From Bacteroidales bacterium UBA4116 (GTDB lineage: Bacteria > Bacteroidota > Bacteroidia > Bacteroidales > Tannerellaceae), in the NCBI GenBank assembly GCA_002381645.1, contig DFXE01000001.1, positions 335,679-399,678 on the forward strand: a stretch of DNA of 64,000 nt, given 5' to 3'. Within the stretch, counting starts at the first letter, position 1. Every line of letters starts with the position of its first letter. The position numbers and the translations under genes are program-made. Of the stretch, positions 36,960 to 46,446 are shown piece after piece. The notes under the pieces are model-generated. The model made no database searches. It was not told the DNA's origin and was given only the letters and a program-made list of their open reading frames with translations.

Positions 36960-37826
36960 TTAAAGTTTATAAAAAGCTTTGCGGGTTTGAAGCAGTACGG
37001 AAAGGATTATTAAACTCAAACCTATATAAAATACAATAGAGAGTTCTTTTGCTTCACCAAAAAATATTACTGCCAGTATAATGCTGTAAACAGGTTCCAG
37101 ATTATAACTTAGGTTTACAGTAAATGCGGATATTGATTTCAATACGTTGATCTGAAGAAGATAAAGCAAGACTGTACAAAAAACAGACAGAAGGAGCAAA
37201 TAAACCATATCCATCCTATTTGGAAGTATTGTTTCTAAAGAATAATATTGTAAATAGAACGGCAGTAAGAATGAAAGACATAAAAAACCACCCGTCATTT
37301 CATATAATAAAATATTACCTGAAGAATAAGCTTTACCCAGTTTCTTATTTGTTATAGTAAACAGAGCTGCAAGAAGTGAGGATACAATTCCCAAGAGTAT
37401 ACCATAACGATAACGGATATCAAAATGGAAGATAAGCAGAATGCCTGCTATAGTAATAAGGCTGTATAAGATTTCATTTAAAATTATCCTACGTTTATTC
37501 AACAAAGGTTCCAGAAATGCAGTAAAGAATCCGGTTAAAGAAAAACAGATTACACCAATTGATATATTAGAAGCTTTTATACTTCCAAAGAAAAATACCC
37601 AATGTAAAGCCAGTAATGAGCCAACCCCCGCCATTTGAAAAAAATTACGCCAGTCAGGGCGGCTCAACCTTTTATAAATCCATAATACCATAAGCATGAA
37701 AAACGTAGTGAACAGCATACGGTACCAGACAAGTAAGCCTTCATTAAGTGTAATCAACTTTCCAAATATTCCCGTAAACCCTGCGAGCAGTATGGATACA
37801 TGGAGTTTAAGGAAGGCACTCTTCAT
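36960..37826 (-). CDS. EamA/DMT-family transporter
   Basis: A 288-residue inner-membrane protein with ten predicted helices in two EamA repeats (first with GIFGKLITLNEGLLVWYRML, second from GILLGIVSSLLAALFTITNK). It is a drug/metabolite transporter of unknown substrate. It starts 15 bp after the stop of the nucleoside kinase gene on the same strand, so the two are likely one operon, with about 200 bp of gap before the flippase operon promoter. Confidence 0.85.
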   Translation of the reverse strand: MKSAFLKLHVSILLAGFTGIFGKLITLNEGLLVWYRMLFTTFFMLMVLWIYKRLSRPDWRNFFQMAGVGSLLALHWVFFFGSIKASNISIGVICFSLTGFFTAFLEPLLNKRRIILNEILYSLITIAGILLIFHFDIRYRYGILLGIVSSLLAALFTITNKKLGKAYSSGNILLYEMTGGFLCLSFLLPFYLQYYSLETILPNRMDMVYLLLLSVFCTVLLYLLQINVLKSISAFTVNLSYNLEPVYSIILAVIFFGEAKELSIVFYIGLSLIILSVLLQTRKAFYKL

Positions 37827-37841
37827 ATCAGTAGAATGAAA

Positions 37842-39509
37842 CTAATAATGAAATTTACCACCACCAAGAAATTCACGCAATAAAGAAGTACCCGGCAATT
37901 CCTGGTCGGAGATATAGTTGAAATAACGTAGAAAACGTAACAGCCTGTAAGCTTCAGCGTTCTCTTTATCCGATTCCCTTACTTCTGCTAAAATAGGTTC
38001 GGCAAACCGTCGAAGAGCTGCCAATTCATAAAGCATTGCACTATTAAACATAGAATCGGCCGTTTCCTGATAAGGAAATATCCATTTATCTTCTCCTCTT
38101 CTTACACTTCCCCACCTGGAAATCGTATCTTTTGCTGAATATCCCCGGTATTGGTAATCTCTGATAATACGACGTAAAAGACGGTTATCGGTAGTAGGAA
38201 TCCAGTTATGATTATCTAATGAAATAGACGTCAGTGCAGATACATATACTTTATATTTATATTTATCTTCAATATGAGCTGTTAATTCAGGGTTCAACGC
38301 ATGTATTCCTTCTATTATAAGCAGTGAATTTTTCTTAAGGTGTAGTTTTTTACCTTTATAGATACGTGTACCGGTAGTAAAACTATAGGTCGGCAGATCT
38401 ATTTCCTCACCGGAAAGAAGCTTTTGCATATCGCTGTTAAAATATAGAAGATCTAATGCATACAACGATTCGAAATCGTAATCACCATGCTCATCCCTAG
38501 GCGTATCCACCCTATTCAGGAAATAATCATCAAGTGAAATACTTACAGGATGATAAAGATGTGTAATTAACTGAATTCCTAAACGCTGAGTAAAAGTTGT
38601 TTTACCGGAAGAAGACGGTCCGGAGATCAGAATAATACGCAACCCGTCATCATATCTGTCGGCTATTTTTTCAGCTATTTTGGCAACTTGCTTTTCCTGC
38701 ATAGCTTCTGATACCATTACAATTTCCGAGGTATGACCTTTTTCAATTGCCAGATTCAAATCACCTACATTATCCAGTCCTAAGGTTCGCTGTAATGTCA
38801 GATGTTCCTTATATACTTCAAACATTTTATCCTGCCGGATAACCGGTTGTAACTCGTTCGGGTTTATTTTCTGGGGAATGCGCAGCAATACACCATCAAA
38901 ATAAGGAACTATATCAAAGAGGTGTATGTATCCCGTAGAAGGTGTCAGACATCCGTAAAAAAAATTAATATATCCGTCCAGTTCGTAATAAGAGGTATAT
39001 GCCATTCCGGCCGTTTCAATCAACCGTGCCTTATCTTCCATCCCACGTTCTCGAAAAAGGATTGCCGCATCAGATGTACGAACGCTTTTATGATGAAAAG
39101 GAATATCAGCAGCTATAATTTCCTGCATCCTTTTTTTTATTTTTTCTATTGTTACTTCATCCATAGCTTTACCATTATGAATAACACAGTAATAACCTTT
39201 CGAAATGGGATGCTCCAAATTTAACGTGGCTGTCGGTAATATGTCATATACCGCTTTTGAAAAGATATGACAAAGAGAACGTACATAAGTACGCAATCCA
39301 GACTGCCTTGTAAAATCCATAAATTCAATATCTTTCGGTTGCCAGCAACGATAATTGAGTCCTTCCACTTTATTATTTACAAGGGCATTCATGGGGCGGT
39401 ATTTCAATGGAGAATCAACCAGCTCATATACTTCGAGCAGTGTTGAACCCGCGGGTACTTCCTTGTATTGGCTATTATTTTTGCAATAAATTGTGATCGT
39501 TGTATCCAT
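37842..39509 (-). CDS. Nucleoside kinase (uridine kinase-like) with TGS-like N-terminus
   Basis: A 555-residue protein with three parts: a TGS-like segment (1-60, TTITIYCKNNSQYKEVPAGS), a ThrRS-second-additional-domain-like middle (about 60-270), and a phosphoribulokinase/uridine kinase domain with the P-loop ISGPSSSGKTTF (about 295) and SISLDDYF. This fusion is common in Bacteroidota and is annotated as nucleoside kinase. It should phosphorylate uridine or a related nucleoside; why the threonyl-tRNA synthetase-like domains are kept is not known. Divergent from the Na/Pi transporter. Confidence 0.85.
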   Translation of the reverse strand: MDTTITIYCKNNSQYKEVPAGSTLLEVYELVDSPLKYRPMNALVNNKVEGLNYRCWQPKDIEFMDFTRQSGLRTYVRSLCHIFSKAVYDILPTATLNLEHPISKGYYCVIHNGKAMDEVTIEKIKKRMQEIIAADIPFHHKSVRTSDAAILFRERGMEDKARLIETAGMAYTSYYELDGYINFFYGCLTPSTGYIHLFDIVPYFDGVLLRIPQKINPNELQPVIRQDKMFEVYKEHLTLQRTLGLDNVGDLNLAIEKGHTSEIVMVSEAMQEKQVAKIAEKIADRYDDGLRIILISGPSSSGKTTFTQRLGIQLITHLYHPVSISLDDYFLNRVDTPRDEHGDYDFESLYALDLLYFNSDMQKLLSGEEIDLPTYSFTTGTRIYKGKKLHLKKNSLLIIEGIHALNPELTAHIEDKYKYKVYVSALTSISLDNHNWIPTTDNRLLRRIIRDYQYRGYSAKDTISRWGSVRRGEDKWIFPYQETADSMFNSAMLYELAALRRFAEPILAEVRESDKENAEAYRLLRFLRYFNYISDQELPGTSLLREFLGGGKFHY

Positions 39510-39529
39510 GGTAATTCAGTTATTATTTG

Positions 39530-39537
39530 TAGTTTTG
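39530..39537 (+). promoter_or_regulatory. -7 promoter box for the Na/Pi cotransporter
   Basis: TAGTTTTG (TAnnTTTG) is 56 bp upstream of the ATG at 39594, in the gap shared with the divergent kinase gene. Confidence 0.35.
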
Positions 39538-39593
39538 CCGGATAAAAATAAGAATATTAATCGGATAGGATGTCCGCCCAAATGTTTTTTTAG

Positions 39594-41399
39594 ATGGATT
39601 ATTCATTTTTAGACTTTCTGACTCTCATCGGGGCTTTAGGTATGTTCCTTTATGGAATGAAAATAATGAGTGAGGGATTGCAGAAAGTTGCCGGAGATAA
39701 GCTTCGAAGCATACTCTCCGTTATGACCACAAACCGTTTCACCGGCGTTCTGACCGGTATACTCATCACAGCCCTGATTCAATCGTCAAGTGCAACCACA
39801 GTAATGGTCGTCAGTTTCGTAAACGCCGGACTTCTTTCGCTTACGCAATCTATCGGCGTTATTATGGGAGCTAACGTTGGTACTACTGTAACGGCTTGGA
39901 TTATATCGCTTTTTGGGTTTAAAGTAGATATTAGTGTTTTTGCGCTGCCGTTAATTGGTGTTTGTATTCCGTTAATATTTTCAGGCAAGAGTAAAAGAAA
40001 ATCATGGGGTGAATTCGCAATGGGATTCGCTCTTTTATTTTTAGGACTATCGTATCTTAAATCTTCAGTTCCAGATTTACAGAATAATCCTGAGGCGCTT
40101 GCCTTTCTTCGTAATTATACTACCATGGGTTATGGATCATTGTTGTTATTCCTTGCCCTCGGAACCATACTTACTATTATTGTCCAGTCATCGAGTGCTA
40201 CGGTAGCCATTACATTAATTATGTGTACTAAGGGATGGATTCCATTTGAGATGGCGGCAGCAATGGTATTAGGAGAAAACATTGGTACAACTATTACAGC
40301 TAACATTGCAGCCATATCTGCCAACGTATCAGCTAAACGGGCAGCCTTAGCTCATTTAATGTTTAATGTATTTGGTGTAATCTGGGTAATGATTGTATTC
40401 TATCCTTTTACTAGTATGATCTCCTGGGTCGTAACAAATTACGGACCGGGCGATCCGAATGCCATGACACAATTTTTGTCTACTCTGGATCCTGATACTA
40501 TACGTTTTATAACATCCGGACAAACACTGACGGATCCCAATTTAATAGCCTTGCAAAAACAACTTACTTCATTACAGGTATCCGTATCTTACGGATTATC
40601 TCTCTTCCATACCACATTTAATATAGCGAATGTATGTATTATGATATGGTTTGTGAAATTTTATGTGTTTGTGTGTTCAGCTTTGATTAAACCCAAAAAA
40701 GGAGCGGACGAAGAAGAATTCCAGCTTACCTACATTTCAGCAGGTATGCTTTCTACATCCGAGCTTTCTTTGATGCAGGCAAAACAGGAAATTGCCGTTT
40801 TCGGTGACCGCACCTACCGTATGTTTGGAATGGTGAAAGAACTCTTTTATGAAAAAAATGATGAGATATTCCTGAAAACATACAGCCGTATAGAGAAATA
40901 TGAAAGCATAAGCGACCGTATGGAAATCGAGATTGCAAATTACCTGAACCAGGTAGCAGAAGGACGTCTGAGTTCTGAAAGTAAAGAAGAAATACGAGGT
41001 ATGCTACGGGCAGTTACAGAGATTGAAAGTATTGCGGATTCGTGTCATAATCTGGCGCGTTCTATTAAACGCCGCAACGAAGGTAAATCAGTCTTCACCG
41101 ACGATCTGAATCATAATTTCAATCACATGGTTTCTTATCTCGACCAGGCATTATCCTATATGGTTGAAGTCCTTCATAAATCAGAGATAATGCCGGATGA
41201 TATTATACCTACCTATAATCTCGAAAATGAAATTAATAACTACCGCAACCAGCTGAAACTTCACAATTTGGAAGATGTCAACAATAAAGTATATGATTAT
41301 CAGGATGGCGTATATTATATGGATATGATTTCCGAATGTGAGAAAATGGGAGATTATATCGTAAATGTCATGCAGGCAATTGTAGAAAAGAAATTTTAA
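39594..41399 (+). CDS. Na/Pi cotransporter family protein with PhoU-like C-terminal domain
   Basis: A 601-residue protein. Two inverted Na_Pi_cotrans repeats carry the QSSSATT motif (ALIQSSSATTVMVVSF near residue 61 and IIVQSSSATVAITLIM near 195). After about nine helices a cytoplasmic PhoU-like four-helix domain follows (about 380-595, with YRMFGMVKELFYEKND). Expected to take up phosphate with Na+, the PhoU-like tail probably regulating it. Monocistronic, with about 220 bp before the next gene. Confidence 0.9.
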   Translation: MDYSFLDFLTLIGALGMFLYGMKIMSEGLQKVAGDKLRSILSVMTTNRFTGVLTGILITALIQSSSATTVMVVSFVNAGLLSLTQSIGVIMGANVGTTVTAWIISLFGFKVDISVFALPLIGVCIPLIFSGKSKRKSWGEFAMGFALLFLGLSYLKSSVPDLQNNPEALAFLRNYTTMGYGSLLLFLALGTILTIIVQSSSATVAITLIMCTKGWIPFEMAAAMVLGENIGTTITANIAAISANVSAKRAALAHLMFNVFGVIWVMIVFYPFTSMISWVVTNYGPGDPNAMTQFLSTLDPDTIRFITSGQTLTDPNLIALQKQLTSLQVSVSYGLSLFHTTFNIANVCIMIWFVKFYVFVCSALIKPKKGADEEEFQLTYISAGMLSTSELSLMQAKQEIAVFGDRTYRMFGMVKELFYEKNDEIFLKTYSRIEKYESISDRMEIEIANYLNQVAEGRLSSESKEEIRGMLRAVTEIESIADSCHNLARSIKRRNEGKSVFTDDLNHNFNHMVSYLDQALSYMVEVLHKSEIMPDDIIPTYNLENEINNYRNQLKLHNLEDVNNKVYDYQDGVYYMDMISECEKMGDYIVNVMQAIVEKKF

Positions 41400-41585
41400 T
41401 TATCATTCCTTATATCAGGATGGAATAAATAATGGATTTATATCCTGTTTGCTTGGTTTTAACGGCTAACAAATAGGTTTGAAAAGATTGATTAGTAAAT
41501 AGATTAATCTTTAACCCAAATTATTTACAACTACTTAAAAGAAAGGTTTCTATTTATTAATATCAAATAATAATCTTTTCTTTTA

Positions 41586-41593
41586 TATATTTG
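41586..41593 (+). promoter_or_regulatory. -7 promoter box for the S41 lipoprotein operon
   Basis: TATATTTG lies 26 bp upstream of the ATG at 41620, in an AT-rich 220-bp gap that holds no other recognisable feature. Confidence 0.45.
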
Positions 41594-41619
41594 TTTCTTT
41601 AAAACAAGAAGTTAAGTAT

Positions 41620-43056
41620 ATGGTACCTTATAAATTTCCATTTATCCTTTTTCCTTTTATTATTTTCTCCCTTTTTTTGTCATGTACAGACGAAGAATCT
41701 CCTAAACCTACGCCATCAGACTCAACTGCCAATGAGTGGATTGAAGAAACCATGCGTAAGTATTATTATTGGTATGAAGATATTCCGGAAAAAAACAAAT
41801 TAAATTTTTCCCTGGAGCCGGATCAATTCTTTTATTCATTGTTGTCAGATAAAGACGGTAAAACAAGGCCTTATTCCACAATAAATAAGAAAACTACCAA
41901 TTCTCGGGCATATATGGGTGAAAGGTATTCATTCGGCTTTGAATTTTTGTATTACAGGGTTCAGGAAAACCCTAATGTTTACGCACTACGCATATTATAT
42001 GTTGCCCCGGGTTCACCTGCCGCAAATGCAGGACTTAAACGAGATTCGTGGATATATGAATTAAACGGGAGACCTCTTCCCGATACGAATAATACAAGTG
42101 AGATAACCGATATGCTTTACGCGTCTTCTTCATCTACTATACGATTCGGTGTCCTGGATGAAAATAGTACCGCTTTACGGCAGATTGAGATCACTTCTAT
42201 ACCTGACGTTACGGATAATCCCGTATACGTTTATAAAACCTTCCCTCTTGTAAACGGAAAGAAAGCCGGGTATTTATTGTATAACCATTTCACGGCAGGC
42301 CCTGTTAATAACGGACAAGATGAAACATTTAATAACAGCCTCCGAGATGCGTTAGCCCGGATAAAAACGGAAAAGCCTGAAGATTTTATACTTGATTTAC
42401 GATATAACGGGGGAGGGCTTGTATCTAGCGCACGTTTATTATCTACTATGCTTGCTCCTGCTAATGCTTTAGGTGATGTTTTCTGCAACCTGATTTATAA
42501 CACCAATAAAGATAATAATTATCAGGATCAAACGCTTTATCTTGATCCTAAGTTAGCAACACAAGGGTCCCAGGTTGTTAACCTGGATATTAAAAGGTTA
42601 TTCGTGATTACTTCAAACTGGACTGCATCTGCATCTGAAGCTGTAATTAACGGACTTAGTCCATACCTGGGACTAAACCAGAATTTGATCATAATGGGAA
42701 ACAAAACAGAAGGCAAAAATGTGGGTTCCATTACTTTTGATGATGACCGATATGAATGGGAATTACACCCGATTGTAAGTAAGATCAGCAATAAAAATAA
42801 CGATTCGGATTATGCCGACGGTTTCCACCCTACCGCTGGTTTTAATTGCGTTGAGACCCAGCAGGATATTTTTTACGAATTGGGTGACGAACGTGAATTT
42901 ATGCTGAAGCAATTGCTTAATTACATTAATTATGGTACTGCTATTGATGACGGACGCAACCAATTAAAATCAGCCGGAAATAAATGCTTGACACCTCTTT
43001 ATAATTCCCTGGAAAGAAAAAGATTGAACGGAGTTCTTTTATCTCCTGCAATATAG
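41620..43056 (+). CDS. S41 family peptidase lipoprotein with PDZ domain
   Basis: A 478-residue protein with a lipoprotein signal (FSLFLSC, Cys at 23). An N-terminal helical region (WIEETMRKYYYWYEDIP) is followed by a PDZ domain (about 105-190, VAPGSPAANAGLKRDSWIYE) and an S41 domain (EDFILDLRYNGGGLVSSARL). The catalytic Ser is in NWTASASEAVI and the Lys in GNKTEGKNVG. A periplasmic or outer-membrane serine protease; substrate unknown. It precedes nagA by 14 bp, probably in one transcript. Confidence 0.88.
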   Translation: MVPYKFPFILFPFIIFSLFLSCTDEESPKPTPSDSTANEWIEETMRKYYYWYEDIPEKNKLNFSLEPDQFFYSLLSDKDGKTRPYSTINKKTTNSRAYMGERYSFGFEFLYYRVQENPNVYALRILYVAPGSPAANAGLKRDSWIYELNGRPLPDTNNTSEITDMLYASSSSTIRFGVLDENSTALRQIEITSIPDVTDNPVYVYKTFPLVNGKKAGYLLYNHFTAGPVNNGQDETFNNSLRDALARIKTEKPEDFILDLRYNGGGLVSSARLLSTMLAPANALGDVFCNLIYNTNKDNNYQDQTLYLDPKLATQGSQVVNLDIKRLFVITSNWTASASEAVINGLSPYLGLNQNLIIMGNKTEGKNVGSITFDDDRYEWELHPIVSKISNKNNDSDYADGFHPTAGFNCVETQQDIFYELGDEREFMLKQLLNYINYGTAIDDGRNQLKSAGNKCLTPLYNSLERKRLNGVLLSPAI

Positions 43057-43070
43057 TTACCTGTTAAGCC

Positions 43071-44243
43071 ATGCATAAACAATATATCAAATTAATTAAC
43101 GGACGAATTTTTAGCCCCAAAGGAATATTAAAGGATCACTATCTGCTTGTTGAGGATCATAAAATAACAGAAATATCAAACCATAATATGGAAGTTCCGG
43201 ATGCATTGATTATTGATGCAAAGGATCATTATATAGCGCCGGGTTGTATCGACCTCCATCTACATGGAGGCGGGGGGCATGATTTTACGGAAGCAACCCC
43301 GGAAGCTTTCTATGCTATTGCCCGTGCACATGCGAAACAAGGAATGACATCTATCTACGCAACACTGGCCGCTTCACCAAAGGAAACGTTTGAACGGGCT
43401 ATCCGAACATGTGAAACCGTAATGGTCAATCCAAAAGACGGTGCCCGGATTATGGGATTACATCTGGAAGGCAATTACCTGAACAAAAAGATGTGCGGTG
43501 GACAAGACCCGAACCATCTTTATCCACCAGATCCGAATGAATACAAAGAGTTACTCGCCTCTACCGGTTGCATAAAACGCTGGAGTGCTTCACCCGAACT
43601 GGAAGGCGCCTTTGAATTCGGAAGGTACGCAACCCGGCAAGGAGTACTGGTCTCATTAGCACATACAACTGCCGACTACTCTACCGTAAAGGAGGCATAC
43701 GATGCCGGCTTTAAACATGTCACCCATTTCTATAATGCGATGACAGGCGTTCATAAAGTAAGGGAATTTAAACATGAAGGTACTATCGAAAGCATCTACC
43801 TGATGGATGATATGACGGTTGAATTAGTGACCGACGGAATCCACGTACCCATTCCTATTTTGAAACTTGTTCATAAAATTAAAGGAGCCGGACGGATTGC
43901 TTTGGTAACTGATGCGATGTTTGCAGCCGCCTATTCGGGTTCCGTAGAAGATATTGATGCTCGTGTAATTGTAGAAGACGGCGTGGGGAAATTGGCCGAC
44001 CGTTCGGCCTTAGCCAGTAGTATTGCTACAGCCGACCGGATGATCCGGACAATGCTTCTTGCTGAGATACCTTTAGTAGAAGTAATGAGGATGACATCAG
44101 AAACGCCCGCAAAAATTATGGGAATAGAAGACAAAAAGGGTACCCTTGAAAAAGGAAAAGATGCAGATATTATACTATTCGATAAAGATATAAATATGAA
44201 AGCAACCTTTGTCGAGGGGAAATGTGTATATTCCTGTTTGTAA
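43071..44243 (+). CDS. nagA: N-acetylglucosamine-6-phosphate deacetylase
   Basis: A 390-residue amidohydrolase. Metal and catalytic motifs are IDLHLHGGGGHDF (residues 61-73), GLHLEGNYLN, SLAHTTADY, THFYNAMTG and LVTDAM. It removes the acetyl group of GlcNAc-6-phosphate, feeding amino-sugar catabolism or cell-wall recycling. The family usually has HEGP where this protein has LEGN, so the loop differs from the E. coli enzyme. It lies between the S41 lipoprotein and the beta-galactosidase, 32 bp before the latter. Confidence 0.9.
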   Translation: MHKQYIKLINGRIFSPKGILKDHYLLVEDHKITEISNHNMEVPDALIIDAKDHYIAPGCIDLHLHGGGGHDFTEATPEAFYAIARAHAKQGMTSIYATLAASPKETFERAIRTCETVMVNPKDGARIMGLHLEGNYLNKKMCGGQDPNHLYPPDPNEYKELLASTGCIKRWSASPELEGAFEFGRYATRQGVLVSLAHTTADYSTVKEAYDAGFKHVTHFYNAMTGVHKVREFKHEGTIESIYLMDDMTVELVTDGIHVPIPILKLVHKIKGAGRIALVTDAMFAAAYSGSVEDIDARVIVEDGVGKLADRSALASSIATADRMIRTMLLAEIPLVEVMRMTSETPAKIMGIEDKKGTLEKGKDADIILFDKDINMKATFVEGKCVYSCL

Positions 44244-44275
44244 AAAGGCTTTAATTTCATTTTAATTAAATATTT

Positions 44276-46351
44276 ATGAGAAACAAACTGCTAATGATCG
44301 GCATGCTTATGAGTGCATGCCTAAACCTGTTTGGACAACAAACAAAGAGTTTTTTCCCTGAGAAAAACCTGACTACAGTAGGCGCTTACTATTATCCTGA
44401 GCATTGGGACGAAAGCCAGTGGGAAAGAGATTTAAAGAAAATGGCTGAACTGGGATTTGAGTTTACCCATTTCGGCGAGTTTGCATGGGCGCAGCTCGAA
44501 CCGGAAGAAGGTAAATATGATTTCTCTTGGCTCGATAAAGCCATAGAACTCTCAGCTAAGTACAATCTGAAAGTTGTGCTTTGCACTACAACGGCAACTC
44601 CCCCGGTATGGCTCACGCGAAGCCACCCGGAAATCTTATTGAAAAACGAAAACGGGACTTATTATGACCATGGGGCAAGGCAACATGCTTCGTTTACCAA
44701 TACTTTTTACCGTGAATACTCCTTAAAAATAATTCATGAGTTAGGAAAGCGTTACGGCAACGACCCACGGGTCATCGGATGGCAATTAGATAACGAACCA
44801 GGTGTCCGGCAGGATTTTAACGATGAAGCACTCAAACGTTTCCGTTTATTTCTAAGAAATAAATACGATAATGACATCAACAAACTAAATAAAGCATGGG
44901 GAACAGCTTTCTGGAGTCAGATATATCCTGATTTTGAAATGATAAACTTTCCCCGTCCGTCGCATTGGGGGCAGAATCCTCACCAACTACTGGACTGGCG
45001 ACGTTTTTATGCACATGAAGCCGCCACTTTCCTGGATGAACAGGCATTGGTATTAAAGAAATATTGCAAGAACCAGTGGATTACTTCTAATTATATTCCT
45101 AACTACGAAGAAGGCCATATCGGAAAATCAAAAGAATTCGATTTCTATACTTACACCCGGTACATGGTATATGGGGATCCGGGGATAGGAAAATTCGGAT
45201 TCAGGATAGGCGACCCCATGAGAATTCCTTTTGCCAATGATTTCTTCAGGCCGGTCAGTGGCATGTATGGAGTCATGGAATTACAGCCGGGACAGGTCAA
45301 CTGGGGAACTCTCAATTCTCAACCTTATCCCGGAGCAATACGTTTATGGCTATGGTCGGTATTTGCCGGAGGCAGTGATTTAACCTGTACATATCGTTTC
45401 CGCCAGCCCTTGTATGGCGATGAACAGTTTCATCAGGCTATTATCGGACCCGATGGAGTTACCACCTCCCGGGGAGGACTTGAATTTGTTCAATTCATAA
45501 ACGAAATCGACAAGTTAAGAAAAACATACAAACCGGGTAAGGCTCTTCCCCGGGATTATCTGAAAAGGAAAACAGGAATATTATATAACCATGAAAATGC
45601 CTGGAGTATTTCCAAGAGGCCGCTCACCTATAAATGGAATTTTGAAAATCATGTCCAGAAATATTACAAGCCGTTAAAGAGCTTTGGCGCTCCTGTAGAT
45701 ATTATCTACGAAGGAAAAAGCTGGAAAGAATATCCGGTATTGATAGCACCCGCATATGAAATGGTAGACGACTCATTAATTACCGAATGGAAAAATTATG
45801 CCGAGCAGGGAGGACATTTGATATTAACCTGCCGGACTGGAATAAAAGACCGTATGAGCCAGCTATTCGAACTACCGTTAGGCGGAAAAATTTATCCGTT
45901 AATCGGAGGTACAACCGATTTCTACGACCTGCTTCCCGATAATCATCCCGGTACGGTAAAAATGGACGGTAAGATATATAAATGGAGCGTATGGGGTGAC
46001 ATTCTTACACCCTATAAAGGAACAGAAGTATGGGCAAATTACGATTCCGATTATTATGCAGGCAAACCAGCCGTACTACACAATAAAGTGGGAAAAGGAA
46101 GTATAACCTATATAGGCGTTGAAAGTGAGAATGGCGAATTAGAAAAAGACGTTCTTAAAAGAATCTATTCACTTTATAAAGCCTCGGTGATGAATTTACC
46201 CGAAGGCGTTTGGATGGAATATCGTGACGGTTTCGGCATTGCCGTAAACTATTCAAGCGATACATTTAGTTTCCCCCTTCCAGCCAATACAGATATTATC
46301 ATTGGCGAACAGGATATTAAACCTGCCGGAGTTTTAGTCTGGAAATATTAG
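44276..46351 (+). CDS. GH42 beta-galactosidase, secreted
   Basis: A 691-residue enzyme with a signal peptide (MRNKLLMIGMLMSACLNLFG; the Cys does not sit in a clear lipobox). The TIM barrel starts GAYYYPEHWDESQWERDL. The acid/base Glu is in WQLDNEPG (about 170) and the nucleophile Glu in VMELQPGQVNWG (about 338). A trimerisation domain (about 420-620) and a small beta domain follow, the usual A-B-C order. It should release terminal beta-galactose in the periplasm. Last gene of the S41-nagA-GH42 run, closed by a bidirectional terminator. Confidence 0.9.
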   Translation: MRNKLLMIGMLMSACLNLFGQQTKSFFPEKNLTTVGAYYYPEHWDESQWERDLKKMAELGFEFTHFGEFAWAQLEPEEGKYDFSWLDKAIELSAKYNLKVVLCTTTATPPVWLTRSHPEILLKNENGTYYDHGARQHASFTNTFYREYSLKIIHELGKRYGNDPRVIGWQLDNEPGVRQDFNDEALKRFRLFLRNKYDNDINKLNKAWGTAFWSQIYPDFEMINFPRPSHWGQNPHQLLDWRRFYAHEAATFLDEQALVLKKYCKNQWITSNYIPNYEEGHIGKSKEFDFYTYTRYMVYGDPGIGKFGFRIGDPMRIPFANDFFRPVSGMYGVMELQPGQVNWGTLNSQPYPGAIRLWLWSVFAGGSDLTCTYRFRQPLYGDEQFHQAIIGPDGVTTSRGGLEFVQFINEIDKLRKTYKPGKALPRDYLKRKTGILYNHENAWSISKRPLTYKWNFENHVQKYYKPLKSFGAPVDIIYEGKSWKEYPVLIAPAYEMVDDSLITEWKNYAEQGGHLILTCRTGIKDRMSQLFELPLGGKIYPLIGGTTDFYDLLPDNHPGTVKMDGKIYKWSVWGDILTPYKGTEVWANYDSDYYAGKPAVLHNKVGKGSITYIGVESENGELEKDVLKRIYSLYKASVMNLPEGVWMEYRDGFGIAVNYSSDTFSFPLPANTDIIIGEQDIKPAGVLVWKY

Positions 46352-46387
46352 CATATCATTAATACAGCAATAGGAGGTATTAAAAAT

Positions 46388-46433
46388 AAATGGCACCTGT
46401 AATCCAATAAAACCGGACAGGTGCCATTTTATT
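46388..46433. terminator. Bidirectional terminator between GH42 and the S41A peptidase
   Basis: AAATGGCACCTGT (46388-46400) and ACAGGTGCCATTT (46417-46429) form a perfect 13-bp stem with a 16-nt loop, with T-rich flanks on both strands. It sits between two convergent genes. Confidence 0.88.
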
Positions 46434-46446
46434 TTAGTTATGCTGG

